In this document: positions 1 to 10,382 of the stretch, piece by piece
How the letters are laid out: each line of letters opens with the position of its first letter
Position numbering within the stretch: position 1 is the first letter of the stretch
Assembly (NCBI GenBank): GCA_036362985.1
Contig: JAYGXS010000003.1
Span: forward strand, 84,264,117 to 84,328,116
DNA length: 64,000 nt
Direction of reading: 5' to 3'
Source of the DNA: Ligula intestinalis
Lineage: Eukaryota; Platyhelminthes; Cestoda; Diphyllobothriidea; Diphyllobothriidae
The notes under the pieces: model-generated
Seen by the model: the letters and a program-made list of their open reading frames with translations, nothing else
What the model was told of the DNA's origin: nothing
The model's database searches: none
Position numbers and translations under genes: made by a program

Positions 1-2468
1 TATGCCATACTCTAGGTGTGTTCGAACAAATGTGCCCTACACTATGCCAAAGAGATCTTCATCGAAGGCTAGAAACGCCCTTTTGATAGCGTGCAGCACT
101 CCCATGGCTTTATTTGCAGTTTTGACGCATTGTAATGAAAGCTTCATATTACTCTGTATCCAAATGCCGAGGTATTTTTGCGTAGATGCTACGGCAATTT
201 GAATGTTTTTCAGGTGATATGTCCTGCTGATATGGGGGATAGGGTAGTTTGTTGGACGCAGGTAAGGGACGACACACTTCTGCACATTGAAATCCAGCAG
301 CCATCTCTCGGAATACGTCTGCAGTTTGCAAATATTATTTTGCAGAGCATCTCGGTCGCTTGGGTGCTTAATGAACTGCCAGAGCTAAACGTCATCGGCG
401 AACATGATTTAACCGCAGTCCAGTTTTTGAAGGCTGTCATTTATAAAAAGAGAATGAAGAGTAGGGGACAAAGAATGGAGCCTTGAGGAACCCCGCTAAA
501 TACGTCAACCCAGTCCGATATATCCTCCCCGAAGCAAATGCGTTGTTTTCGGCCGACTAAAAATGACCTGATCCAGTCCAAAATTTTTACCCTTGATGCC
601 AAGAACGCTCAGTTTATGTAAAAGGCGTTGTTGGGGCACGCAGTCAAAGGCTTTGTGGAAATCGATGTACACTACGTCCACTTCAAAGCCTTCTTCTAAA
701 GCACTTTTTCAGGCCTCAATTGAAGTAAGTAAATTTGGAAGGAAGGAGCGCCCTCGCCGAAAGCCATGTTGGAAATTTGGAATGATGTCACTTTCATCGC
801 AAAATCTTAGTATGGCCTGCTTGACAAAGACCTCCATCATTTTGCAGGAAAGGCAAGTCAAGCTTATGGACCGGAAGCTGTTTGCAGACATCTTGCTACC
901 TCCCTTATATAACGGTACGATATTGGCCGTCTTCCACTGCAAACGCAAGTCTCCTGTTCTCATGGAAAGCTCATATAGAGATGAAAGAGGCACCGATAGC
1001 TCGGTCGACAGTTCTTTAAGTATCAGTCCGGGGATCCCATCCGGTCCAGGAGACTTGTCTGGTTTGATGTGACTGAGGACATGTCTTACGTCTGCGACAG
1101 AAAAGGTAACAATTTCAATAACGGCTGTACCTTCTCCCACTTCTACTCCCGAATTGTCGTCGGGAGATTCCATCGTAAACGCCGATCTGAAAAACTCTGA
1201 CAGTAACTCTACTTTCCGCGGTCCTTCCATTACTACGTTCCCGAGGTTATCCCTTAGAGCTGCAATGTCATCCCGGTGTTTCCGTTGACTGCGGATGTAT
1301 CCATAAAACTTCTTTGGACATATTTTGGCTTGTGCTGTAAGTTGACGCTCAAAGGCAGTTCTAGAATTTCGTATTTCCTTACGGCATATATTTCGTTGAG
1401 CTTTAAAATCGGCAAGTGATATTGAATCTTGAAGATGCTCGTACTTTTTTCCACGATTTTTGTTATTTTTTCATGACCTTTTTTATCGGCTGGTTGACAT
1501 ATGGAGGTCTGGCACATGGTCTTATTACTTTCATTGGGCAATGGACTTCAATTAAGCGCTCTACAGCCCCTTGGATGTGCTGCCATAATTCATTTCTATC
1601 GTTCGTACTGGGTAACCAGTTTTCTGCGGAAGCGGTACGTCTCATTTCTTCAAAATTGGCTTTTCAAATATTTCTACGCCTCTTTATTTGCCACTTTGGA
1701 GACAGTAGGTAACACACGCAGGTAAAAGCAACGTGGTCGCTTAACCCAAGTGGCGGTTGTGAGTTCACTTCCATTATGATCCCCTCTTCTTGACTAAAAA
1801 CGAGATCTAGACAGTTTGATCGCTGGCCTTCTCGCAGTCGGATTGTGAAGTCTGTGTGTTGAATGAGATATTTGTCCGAAGAAAACTGAAGTAGTTGATA
1901 ATTGAAAGGTGCTGCTGCGGCCTTTACTCCAGGCCTCATCCAATCGATGCCAGGAGCGTTGAAATCACCCGGGAGTAATAGGTTTTCCTGTTTACAGATA
2001 ACTGTCAGTGAACTTAGCAGTTCTACGTCGTCACTTTCACTGGAGCCGGGAAACCGATAAACAACGCATATATTGAGTACCGGATGTTGCCTAATCTTAA
2101 TTTTTCATGAAATTATTTCAGATCGTCGTAGGGCTATGTCTGCGATTTCCCTCTGACAACAGGAAATTTCATTGGCTACATAAAGGTCCACTCCTCCGCC
2201 CCTACGTTGATATCTGTCGCAGCGGGACAGTTGATAGCCTTCAATGCTGACTTCGCTGATCCCTATTGCTTCGGTCAGCCAAGTCTCTGTTAATGCAATT
2301 ATGTGGTTTCTGCTCAGATACTATTGTTTTGAATTCGTCAAGTTTATTGAAGAGACTCTGACAATTGGTATAATAGATCTCGAGGCAGCGGCCACTATTG
2401 CTTGTGGTATCTTCTAGAACCGGCCGGTTGACCTTGGTTAAGTTTTCCGCCTGACTACTTCCGGCCAA
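1..2468 (-). pseudogene. CR1-like ORF2 (endonuclease-RT), broken
   Basis: The N-terminal endonuclease starts with the typical YYTNCQSLFNKLDE motif at about 2350-2390. Near 1930 is the remnant of the core that normally carries the GDFNAP motif, with QRSNCLDLVF further on. RT conserved blocks follow: KSPGPDGIP near 1060, NIVPLYKGGSK near 920, QHGFRRGRS near 760 and the catalytic FADD near 395. The reading frame changes at least four times and there are stops, including one just after FADD. The protein cannot be made as it stands. The window edge cuts the last part. Confidence 0.8.
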
Positions 2469-3292
2469 AGAAAATTGCGTTCAATGTGAACTATTTTTCC
2501 TCCTCTTATTTGTAGGCCGGTTTTGCCTTTGTTCTTTCGGTCGTTTACATCGTTTTTCAAAAGTCGCATTTTCCTGCGTTCCTTTTGTTCATAATCCGGC
2601 TGAAAGAAAACTCCAGCATGCATGGTCCACAGAGACGACTTTCTTTCCAGCATAAGCTGTGCATGCGCTTCGGTGTCCCAAATGACCTTCAATGGTCGTG
2701 GCCGAGAGCTTGGACCATTCGGCGTCTGATCCTTGCCTATTCTAAATGTTTTGAGAATTTGTACAGACTCAGTGCCCCTTAGAAGTGACTTAGCGTGCGG
2801 CCGAACGAGACCTCGATCGTGCTCCGACTTATCCCCATCAACTGTAGCCTTTGATTCTGGTGCACCCTGTATCACTATATGTTGCTTTCGGTTGGCTCGA
2901 CCTTGGGCCGTTGTCACATCGCACTGAATCAGAGTAGCAGCAGGGGTCTCGAAGTCCAGATCTGTGAAAGATTCTATGGACAGTTTGCTGGTAGCATTTC
3001 CTTCTAAGTGACCGTTTACCCTTTGGTCCAATTCAACTTCCTTTTCTTCAGAAGTCTCCTCTTGGAGTGGTTGTCTTACTTTTTGTTCACATGGCGTGCT
3101 CCAAGTTCTGTCTCGCGATAAAACTGAGGGCTTTGGTTTGTCTTTAGCAGGTTGCTCTTCAGCCACCTTTTGCTGGCGTATGCGTCTGCGTTTGGCCCTG
3201 CTGGACTCGTGGTTTCCTGGTTTATCAACCACTGACCTGTCCTCTGCATGCGCCGCATCCGGTGGTGTTATCTTATTATGCTTGATGAGCAC
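2438..3292 (-). CDS. CR1-like ORF1 protein (gag-like), open frame
   Basis: This open frame of about 284 codons is the first ORF of the flanking LINE. The N-terminal half is basic and low in hydrophobics (clusters such as KRRRIRQQK). The C-terminal part contains the block RPRPLKV followed by VFFQPDY and a GKIVHIER tail, and the ORF1 at 48721-49677 has the same order (RPRPLKV, VFFQRDF, GDIVHVPR). Family knowledge suggests an RNA-binding ORF1p that coats element RNA; no zinc knuckle is visible. The frame is uninterrupted although ORF2 beside it is broken. Its 5' start is uncertain because the frame opens upstream without an obvious ATG. Its end overlaps the start of ORF2 by about 30 nt in another frame. 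Confidence 0.7.
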   Translation of the reverse strand: MLIKHNKITPPDAAHAEDRSVVDKPGNHESSRAKRRRIRQQKVAEEQPAKDKPKPSVLSRDRTWSTPCEQKVRQPLQEETSEEKEVELDQRVNGHLEGNATSKLSIESFTDLDFETPAATLIQCDVTTAQGRANRKQHIVIQGAPESKATVDGDKSEHDRGLVRPHAKSLLRGTESVQILKTFRIGKDQTPNGPSSRPRPLKVIWDTEAHAQLMLERKSSLWTMHAGVFFQPDYEQKERRKMRLLKNDVNDRKNKGKTGLQIRGGKIVHIERNFLWPEVVRRKT

Positions 3293-3559
3293 TGCTAGTA
3301 TCTCCGCGCAAAATTCAAGACTTTCCTCTTAACGCATTACGCGCGTGGCTAGGTTAAGACATCCATCGAAATCTGCATGCGCAGGCTTATTTGGCTGGGT
3401 GGTGTTCGGTTCAAAGACAGTTGGTGAAGGAAGATGCGTTTTTGCATAGTGGGTGGTCTGGGATTTCGTACGCGTTATTGAAAGCGCTTCGGCTTTTTTG
3501 GGAGTACCTTGGCAAAGGTTGTAAGAGGCGGCTTACATAAGTTAACCTGATTGCACCCG

Positions 3560-3685
3560 TTAGAGTATATCGTAGCGACTTGGCCTTCAGTGTGTGAGCT
3601 GGTGTTGAAGTCGGTAAAGCGTCCGACATTATGAAAGGAGTTCTGGGGTTCAAATCCAGCCGTCGACGAACATTTTTTTTCAGCT
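3560..3685 (+). repeat. tRNA-like repeat, possible SINE head
   Basis: The stretch contains a T-arm-like sequence (GGGGTTCAAATCCAG near 3642-3657) preceded by a D-arm-like GTCGGTAAAGCG, and it ends beside a run of T. The spacing resembles a tRNA, but I cannot fold a full cloverleaf with a proper anticodon stem. A tRNA-derived SINE or tRNA pseudogene is the best reading. No second copy of exactly this unit is visible in the window. Confidence 0.35.
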
Positions 3686-3699
3686 AGCAGAGATAGATT

Positions 3700-4980
3700 G
3701 TGCACGTTACCGTAACCCATGCTATTGGAAACTATAGAAGAGGGCATTAATTCAAAGTTTGCAACCAAACGGCCCTGCTAATTTAGATAGCAAAATATAG
3801 ATGGCTCTTACATTTATATGGTTATTATTTTAAAAAATATGCTAGTTGGTATAAAAAAATATTAAGGTTGTCAAGGGGGGACCTTGGCCAAAAAGTCTAA
3901 TCATCGTTATGGTGGACATGTAGTGGAGATAGATGATAAGCTGCTAGCCGTTGGGTTATCGGCTTTTTGCTATGGTAAATGCGGTGAATTTTATGATAAA
4001 CGCTTTTGGAGGTTTTGAATTTTTTCCGCACCCTGTGTGCAGTGTTTGTCAAATGTTCGAGAGGAGGCAACGCGTACCGCTGCTCTTCCTCCCTGGCCAT
4101 TGTTGGAGTTGATTCGGATGTCCTGAACTATGTTGTCTGGTTTGCTCGACAGAGCCGGACATGACGTGGACAGCCAGTGTGCTAACGCAAGTCGGGGTTG
4201 GCCTCAATTAGATTCTGTCCAGGCAGATTGCGTCGTCCATATTCCAGTGTGTACTTTCAATCACATTACCAGAAGCGATATCACATCTCATCCACAGCTT
4301 ACATGAGACGGGGAGAAGGTGCATGTACCACTTCAGCTCGAAGTTGGATAGAGATAAGAGAGAATCAGGGCAGGAGCCAACACCTAACTCGGTGGCACCG
4401 CAATGGACAGCGTCAAAAGGGCTGCAACATGCTGTATAATTAACTAGCTCTGCACCATTCCTTCAAGACTCTCCGTGGAACAAGCGTTATAAATTTAATC
4501 AATAATATTAGAGAGTAGCTAGGCTAGGTGTTTAGGTATGTCGTTCAGGTTGATTTAAACTTGTGAATATTGCAGATTTGTTGTCTCCCACGTTCGGACC
4601 CTAGGCTATTTGTATGAGTCTTAGTATCGACGGCTGAAGTGGACATAGTTGATCAATTTATTATATTCCGTTTACCAGCAGTGGTCAATCAAGTGTTCCA
4701 CCATTGCAGTCAAGTCAAAGAGGAACCCATTGCTACATCCACCATGCGGGCACCTACATTAGCTGACAGGTATATAAGTCACATAATGTTTCAAATAAGT
4801 CCAATCCAAAGAAGAACAGAGTGCCGATAGAGAGTTTTCTTCTAATAGTAGAAAATATGCGAGTTTCAGGCAGCATTTCAGAAGAAGATGCGACCACTGG
4901 ACCAAGTGTTTTATTTGCCTGACATTTCGGATTCCATCAGGAATGGTTAATCGTAGGTAATGGTAACACATTCGTGGTCG
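3700..4980. other. Intergenic stretch, no gene recognised
   Basis: Short open frames here have no recognisable motifs, low-complexity composition and no consistent splice context. I see no RNA gene. A perfect 5-bp hairpin at 4928-4945 is discussed among the rejected observations. Confidence 0.5.
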
Positions 4981-5020
4981 TACGCAGATAGGGTTGAGAC
5001 ATGCACAAGTTGAACGTCAT

Positions 5021-6100
5021 TTATAGTTTGTAGTGGTCATCCGCGTGTGTGTGATAATTATTCACTTCTGTAGCCACCGCTTGGGACTTAATTGATGCGG
5101 CATTGGATTGACACTTCGCGTGCAACTCACTAATTGCCACAATTGCCTTACCAACGTCGGATGCGTGCCTGATAATTGCGTGAAAATTATGCCCGTTGTC
5201 GTCAACGTTATTGCTGTGCCCAGCCCTTCTCATGTGACTGATTTTCTTGCTCAGGAAAATTCTCAGTACACCGTATGGGAACGCCAAATCGGTGCGCTTG
5301 TTGATTAACTGAGGGCCTAAAAACCATGACTCCAGCAGCTCGCGGCTCACGCGGTTGTTGCCTCTTGCAAGGATTTAGGCCTCGTCAAACTTGAAAATAT
5401 GGCCGGGTCCCGTCAGGTGAGCTGCAACCTGGGAGTAGGCGTCTTTCTTTCCCACCGCCGCTGCATGCTCAGCCATTCGCGTCCGGAATAATCTTCCAGT
5501 TTCTCCGACAAATTTGCTTTGTCCACAACTGCATTAGTTCCGGTAAACGAGTCCAGCCATCTCCTGCCTTGGCAGTGGGTCTTCTGGTTTCATGACCCGG
5601 CGCCTGATGGTTGCTTCTGGCCTGTGCGCAAATCCAACTCCAAGTGGGGTGAGTCGGCGACTGACTGCTTCCGATCCATTCTGCACGTACGGAAGAGCTC
5701 GCCTGAATTTTGGGCCAGTCGGAAGTGGCTTCTTCTCTTGTTTGCGTATGCATTGGCTGATAAAATTGTGCGGGTAACCATTCGCTCTCAGTACCCGTCG
5801 AAGGTGTTGCAATTCAGCGACTTTGTCTTCCACTTCGCTGCAATGCGTCTCAACGCGCCGGTAAAGCGTTCTTACGCAGCTGCGTATGTGACCGATTGAG
5901 TGGTTGCTGTTATAGTCTAGGACTTAGATAGTGTTGTTTGCTTTCCTGAACACTTTCGTTTTTAGAGCACCACCGTCTTTGCGGCAAGCGAGGACATCCA
6001 GAAAGGGCAGCTCGTGGATCTGTTCTTCCTCCGTCGTAAATTGAATGTCCGGGACGATGGCGTTTAGACGTTCCTTGAATGCCAGCACCTGATCCAGCTT
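5021..6100 (-). pseudogene. Penelope-like element, RT C-terminus plus GIY-YIG endonuclease
   Basis: Read on the minus strand from about 6100, the sequence gives the C-terminal end of a Penelope-type RT (block LPFLDVLACRKDGG, then SIGHIRSCVRTLYRRVETH). Next is the linker with GVGFAHRPEATIRRRVMKP, and then a GIY-YIG nuclease with FVGETGRLFRTR near 5495-5530. The tail ends in RELLESWFLGPQLINKR. The frame is continuous except for in-frame stops, one between the linker and the nuclease, one near 5380 and one in the RT tail. The GIY-YIG nuclease nicks DNA for insertion in this class. The 5' RT core is missing, so this is a truncated copy. Confidence 0.85.
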
Positions 6101-6379
6101 AATTACGATGACAGCAACAAATTCCTAATACCTATAAGATTTGAGAATTTGCAATTATATTGATAATTTCAGAAATCTGCAAAGTACTGGAATAAATGGA
6201 CACATATAATTATGTTTATTTATATTTAAGGGTTACAGGCAAGAAATGCCCTTGAAGACCCTAGTAATGTAAATCAAGCAATGTTATTGTTACAGTTAAT
6301 GGGCAGTTGGTGGAGGATATATGGTACCATGACAGAATTTCCAATGAATTTTCACGGAACAGAATGAAAACAGTCTTGA

Positions 6380-6826
6380 GCCAGAAAATGATTAACAATG
6401 CTGGCAGTAGGAAATCGTGTTGTAAAGTCGCCTTTTCACAAATAGAATCACATAGAGTCTTATTTTAAGGTCCGCAATTGTGTCAGCGGAAACCATCGCG
6501 ATTGGTAGCAAGTTCCAAGGTCGAACCACACGTTGAATAAACAAATATTTTCGAAGGTCAAGTCGTGTGCGTTCGTTAGTGACCTTGTAAGGATGGCCAC
6601 GCATATGAGTTGTCTGGGCTTATTCGAAGAACTCCTCCAATTTCAGGAAGAAACTGTGGCTCCACATTATTCGGAATGTCCAGAGCAGGCTGCACTGAAC
6701 CTTCCTGTTAGAAAAAGAAAAAAATGAAGTTTGATCAATCTCTCCTGATATGGTAAATCCCTGAGACTACCGACCATCTTTTTCGCACTGCGTTGCACTT
6801 GCTCAAGAAGGTCCACATATTACGTC
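6380..6826 (-). mobile_element. CR1-like LINE, 5'-truncated C-terminal fragment
   Basis: The minus strand encodes the extreme C-terminus of a CR1-like ORF2: DLLEQVQRSAKKMVGSL near 6780, then MRGHPYKVTNERTRLDLRKY and QRVVRPWNLLP between 6604 and 6480. The same motif order (LRGHPFKL, RYAFSQRVIGAWNGLP) is present in the copy at 45.7 kb. One frame change occurs near 6610. The upstream boundary at 6826 abuts Penelope sequence, as expected for a 5'-truncated insertion. Confidence 0.75.
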
Positions 6827-6897
6827 TCAGTACACCGTATGGGAACACCAAACCGTTGCGCTTGTTTACGGACTGGGGGCCTGAGAACCATGAGTCA
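6827..6897 (-). mobile_element. Penelope-like element 3' fragment
   Basis: This small block encodes DSWFSGPQSVNKRNGLVFP, which corresponds to ESWFLGPQLINKRTDLAFP in the Penelope copy at 5.0-6.1 kb. Even the nucleotide string TCAGTACACCGTATGGGAAC is shared with 5260-5282. It is sandwiched between a CR1 fragment and an RTE fragment, so it records nested insertion. Confidence 0.7.
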
Positions 6898-6899
6898 TG

Positions 6900-7205
6900 A
6901 TTCTCTTCCAGTCTTAGCTCATCTTCAGCGCGCACAGCCAAGCATTTACGCCCATAGAGGAGGTTTGACCGGATGGATGCACTATATACACGAATTTTGG
7001 TGGCGATTGAGATGTCACGTCGGACCCATAGGCGATTATGAAAGATTAAGAAAACCCAGCGAACATATCATGCAACATCGATCTCATTTAAACGCGATCC
7101 TACCAACTGTAGACAACCAAAGCTTGAGGCTAGCAGCTTAATATCATCAGCGTAATCAAAATCAGTTAGCCATCGTCCGAGTGCAATTTCAACACCGTCG
7201 TTGCC
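6900..7205 (-). mobile_element. RTE-like LINE fragment (RT palm and thumb)
   Basis: On the minus strand from about 7205 the sequence reads GVEIALGRWLTDFDYADDIK, containing the catalytic YADD. Next comes VGSRLNEI, then RRDISIATKIRVYSASIRS and LLYG. This is the palm-thumb order of RTE-clade RT and parallels the fragment at 37.2-38.1 kb (SDISLRTKLLIYKASIKPAL). One stop and a frame change are present. It lies directly beside the inverted zinc-finger duplication that begins at about 7230. Confidence 0.7.
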
Positions 7206-7319
7206 TGTCCAAGATCTGTAGACTGGACGGCAAATTCCGGAGGGTTATTTTGACAGCCAATTTCGTAAAACTTTCAAAGATTGAAGCTTGTTTCTGTTTT
7301 TTCCTCTTTCCATTTGCAG

Positions 7320-7406
7320 AGATACGTGAATCCACTTGTGAGATCTGTGGGATTTCCTTTCCGCGAAGGACATACACGACTAAGAATAGTACTGCACTCC
7401 ATAACA
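7320..7406 (+). pseudogene. Decayed C2H2 finger exon (inverted copy, type A)
   Basis: The 87-nt exon is flanked by TTTGCAG and GTGCGT. It encodes the finger start STCEICGISFPRR with both Cys residues, but the first zinc-binding His has become Asn (AAG AAT). Its intact counterpart is the minus-strand exon at 27120-27206. Exon length, phase and splice dinucleotides survive although zinc binding should be lost. Confidence 0.8.
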
Positions 7407-8204
7407 GTGCGTCTATTCTGACTTTAGTAAGTTTATTTTTATGCCTGTTTACTTTAATTCACAATGTCATTCCTCCTTTTGCTTGCAATCTTCACCCAGC
7501 ATTGCAACAGATGAAGGGAATGTAAGCAAATCCTAGCATGTCGTCATTTTAGTGACTTTGATGCCCTTTTAATCACTTGTTCATGTCGCCCCCTCCCCCC
7601 ACCTGTCTGCCACCCATTGATAGCGATTGTGCCCATGAATAGTTGTCTTTTTAGAATGAAAGTCAGACCGACGTATTAGTCGCTGCAGTGCCTGCATGCA
7701 ACTTTTGGGTTTTTGTATGGACTGGTAATTTTTCTTTCAGTTAGCGGTGCGCATGCTCTTTTCTACATACCAGACTGTTTCTTGCAATTTTTGTGGGCTT
7801 ACCGGTTTTTTCTTTTGTATATGGTGTTTGGCCTTGGAAAAGTTTATTAAGCATCTCCGCAGGCTCCCTTTGGAATGAACAGCACGCCTAGACCCTCGCT
7901 AATTTTAGACAGCTAAGTCCCAGTTCAGATAACTGGTTTCGTCTTAACAGGCCATGAGAATAAGAACGCCTTGCCCATTTTAAATAAATGGCACTGCGAT
8001 AATTTCCAAGAAAGTAGATTATTCCCGTAATGAACTCTTAAAGAAAGTTCACCTTTGACATAATCTTGGTTCCCAAACCCTCACATTACCTCCATCCATG
8101 AACATTTCCCTAAACTAAACTATAACGCAAAACTTATTTCTTAACCTAATTTCACTGAAACTCAGCTATGATAACTTGAGAACCATTTCTTGTTTCGGTT
8201 TCAG

Positions 8205-8291
8205 AACCACAAAAGGTTTTGTGTGCAATCTGTGATCATGTACTTACGCTAAAGCATAGTCTGAAGAGCCACGAGGAGCAATAACATCCAA
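8205..8291 (+). pseudogene. Decayed C2H2 finger exon (inverted copy, type B)
   Basis: The exon follows GTTTCAG and precedes GTACCC. It reads LCAICDHVLTLKHSLKSH and then a TAA stop lies between the two zinc-binding His residues. The conserved Phe is also replaced by Leu. The intact counterpart is the exon at 26271-26357. Confidence 0.8.
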
Positions 8292-8819
8292 GTACCCTTC
8301 TCTGTGTTTATTGTGCTCTTTAACAAAACGATCGCTGGCTTCTAGCATCCGCATTTTTATAAATCTACTCGAGAAAGAACTGACGACAATTTGGTTGCTC
8401 TGATAAATTAGGCACATTTCGACTATTGACCTACATATGTTTGCATCACAGCAAGCATCTGTTGTACGCTTGACTCCGATGCCGTCTTGGTTTTAGCATG
8501 CAGGAGGATACTCAAGCTTCACTGCGAAATACGTTTTTCCTCACAACTCACCATTAAAACAATGGACCTAAACCTGGCTATTTTAAATGTTAGGCTCCCA
8601 ATTATCGTGAAGTCGTTGATTCAGAAGCGTGAATTGTCGGAATTTTACTTTACGTATAACTTGTCAAAGTTTCTTCCTAGCTTGATCTTTTGCTACTTAA
8701 GTGTGCGTTTATGCAGATTAACCATTTTCGTCATCCTCTAAAGTAAAAGTGGGCTTAAAGCAAGTAAACCCAGCCTCTGGTACATCGAATTCTCTTACTC
8801 TGTTCTGTTTTTGTTTAAG

Positions 8820-8906
8820 ATCTGGGCACGTTCTCCTTTGATGTTTGTGGCCATTCGTTCGAAGACAGAGGAACCCTGAAGGCTCATATGGACAGTGTGC
8901 ACGACA
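8820..8906 (+). pseudogene. Decayed C2H2 finger exon (inverted copy, type C)
   Basis: The acceptor is TTTAAG and the donor is GTACGC. The finger reads FSFDVCGHSFEDRGTLKAH, so the first zinc Cys has become Phe; the counterpart at 25649-25735 has Cys there. The frame is otherwise open for all 29 codons. Confidence 0.8.
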
Positions 8907-9041
8907 GTACGCTTCTTTTACACTTTATTTCCCTCGTCTGTTTGATCTTGTATCAGGCAATTGACCGGTGCATGGTAAACAGAGCGAGTGAGGTTAGCCC
9001 TCGGGAATTCTACCTTACGGCAAATAAGCACATTTCTCAGT

Positions 9042-9216
9042 ATTAAGTTGGTTTGGCAGAATTAGTTAATTAAGTTGACCCAATTGTGAGAAAACTCGCG
9101 GCATTCGGCGGGATTCGAACCCGCATAAGAGAGAGGCCTTTTAGCCATGCCAACGCTCTACCCACTTGAGCTACGAATGTCGCGCTTCACACCTTGAGTT
9201 TAATCACACTTGGATC
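9042..9216 (-). repeat. tRNA-derived SINE-like repeat, copy 1
   Basis: On the minus strand there is a D-arm/A-box region (GTAGCTCAAGTGGGTAGAGC) and a perfect T-arm/B-box (GCGGGTTCGAATCCCGC). They sit between partly pairing acceptor-like arms (CATTCG and CGAATG). The anticodon arm does not fold, so I do not call a functional tRNA. The flanks (TTAAGTTGGTTTGGCAG on one side, TTTAATCACACTTGGAT on the other) repeat in copies 2 and 3, which marks a mobile unit with an internal Pol III promoter. Confidence 0.75.
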
Positions 9217-9736
9217 GAAGACCCGTGTTTCAAGGGAAAAAATAAAGGAGGTGGGAACAGGCACTGAGAACTCTTAAGGTGAATGGCAGCTCATCAATCG
9301 AAACAAGCTCATTAATTATCTGCCCCTTCCATTTCAAGATTTTCTATTCGTTGTATCCATTCTATTGATAGAAACGTTTATACATCTTTTGCATACGGCT
9401 TGTCAGGTAAGATTAGTGACCTGTCTCGGGTGTTTGTTTATGTGTTTTTTTTGGTCGTAAATTTCGGTGGGGCTTAGCAAATGACAGCCTTAATTTATAA
9501 AATAGAAATTTTTAAAACTTAGTTCTCCATCCTTTTCTCAAAAATAGTGTACTATCTCATAATTGCACTGCCCCCAAATTCGTGAACGCAAAACGAAATC
9601 ATCTGCTCTGTTAACGTATATAATTAAAAAAGTGTACGCTTATTATTGATATTCTTTCATAGTACAGCACGCAAAGAGGTGGAGTTGTGCTTTGCAGCGT
9701 TTAATAGCGTAGGTAATTCCTTAGATATCAAGTAAC

Positions 9737-10030
9737 TATTAAGTTGGTTTGGCAGAATTAGTCAGTGTAGTTGACCTCATTGTGAAAAAACTCGCGGCAT
9801 TCGGCGGGATTCGAACCCGCATAGGAGAGTGGCCTTTTAGCCAAGCCAACGCTCTACTCACTTGAGCTACGAATGTCGCGCTTCACACTGTGAGTTTAAT
9901 CACACTTGGATTTATTTTACCCGCACAACTTTGCTGTTCATATGGAATCCACCAATACGGGACAGCAAGTTGACTGCCCAAGCAGGATTTCCTAAACAAT
10001 CATCTAGAATCCACCTGAATGAATACTAGG
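9737..10030 (-). repeat. tRNA-derived SINE-like repeat, copy 2
   Basis: This has the same unit as copy 1, with the T-arm intact. Beyond the tRNA-like head, the segment 9913-10030 (containing TATGGAATCCACC) is shared with 35587-35705, so the full repeat is longer than the tRNA-like part. Confidence 0.75.
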
Positions 10031-10041
10031 CTGACTTAATT

Positions 10042-10240
10042 ATTAACTTGGTTTGGCAGATGTAGTTAATTAAAACGACCCAGTTGTGAAGAAAATCGCA
10101 GCATTCGGCGGATTTCGAACCTGCATAGGAGGGAGGCCTTTTATGCAAGCCAACGCTCTACCTACTTGAGCTACGAATGTCGCGCTTCACACCGTGAGTT
10201 AACTCACACTTGGATCGATATTACCCGCCCAACTTGGCAG
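10042..10240 (-). repeat. tRNA-derived SINE-like repeat, copy 3
   Basis: This is the most diverged of the three: the T-arm reads GCAGGTTCGAAATCCGC, so its stem is damaged. The tail TTACCCGCCCAACTTGGC matches copy 2 at 9916-9935. Confidence 0.7.
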
Positions 10241-10382
10241 ATCTTAAAAAACTTTCTCCCCCAATATATTGACCTGAACTCAAATCTTTTCTGGTAAACA
10301 GTATCTTGCACCAGATGTCCACCAAATTAACAAAATAAATGACCTCAAGTGTGTGTCAAATCACTCACTCAAATTTTGGTTG

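Larger units (their letters stand above)
1..3340 (-). mobile_element. CR1-like non-LTR retrotransposon, decayed copy 1
   Basis: On the minus strand this stretch reads ORF1, apurinic-type endonuclease and reverse transcriptase in the order of a CR1/Jockey-group LINE. ORF1 is open at 2438-3292. The endonuclease N-terminus is at 2241-2468 and its C-terminal part near 1664-1939. The RT fingers and palm are at 709-1230, with the FADD catalytic motif near 400 and the thumb at 37-285. The element runs off the left edge, so its 3' end is not seen. Several frame changes and stops show that ORF2 is dead. ORF1 and ORF2 match the better-preserved copy at 45.6-49.9 kb in order and motif content, so I treat them as one family. 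Confidence 0.85.
7230..9041 (+). repeat. Inverted duplicate of the finger-exon block at 25.6-27.3 kb
   Basis: Three finger exons at 7320, 8205 and 8820 on the plus strand correspond in order and type to the minus-strand exons at 27120, 26271 and 25649. Spacings are similar (885 and 615 against 849 and 622). Intronic sequence also matches, for example the block around 8550-8640 and the reverse complement of 25920-26010. The copy continues to 9041, where a tRNA-derived repeat begins. It contains the unoccupied version of the site into which the LINE at 22.06 kb inserted (about 8950-8985). Confidence 0.85.

Noticed and set aside
709..1072. Plus-strand frame at 593-1072 as a gene
   Set aside because: It is the reverse complement of the CR1 reverse transcriptase, whose motifs are clear on the minus strand.
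4921..4950. Possible hammerhead ribozyme in Penelope flank (CTGATGG...GAAATGTC on the minus strand)
   Set aside because: The core should read CTGANGA but has G at the last position, stem II would be 3 bp with almost no loop, and the same bases form a simpler perfect hairpin (ATTCC-TGAT-GGAAT).
9100..9185. Functional tRNA gene
   Set aside because: The D and T arms are good but the anticodon stem does not pair and the acceptor end has a mismatch. Repeated flanks point to a SINE.
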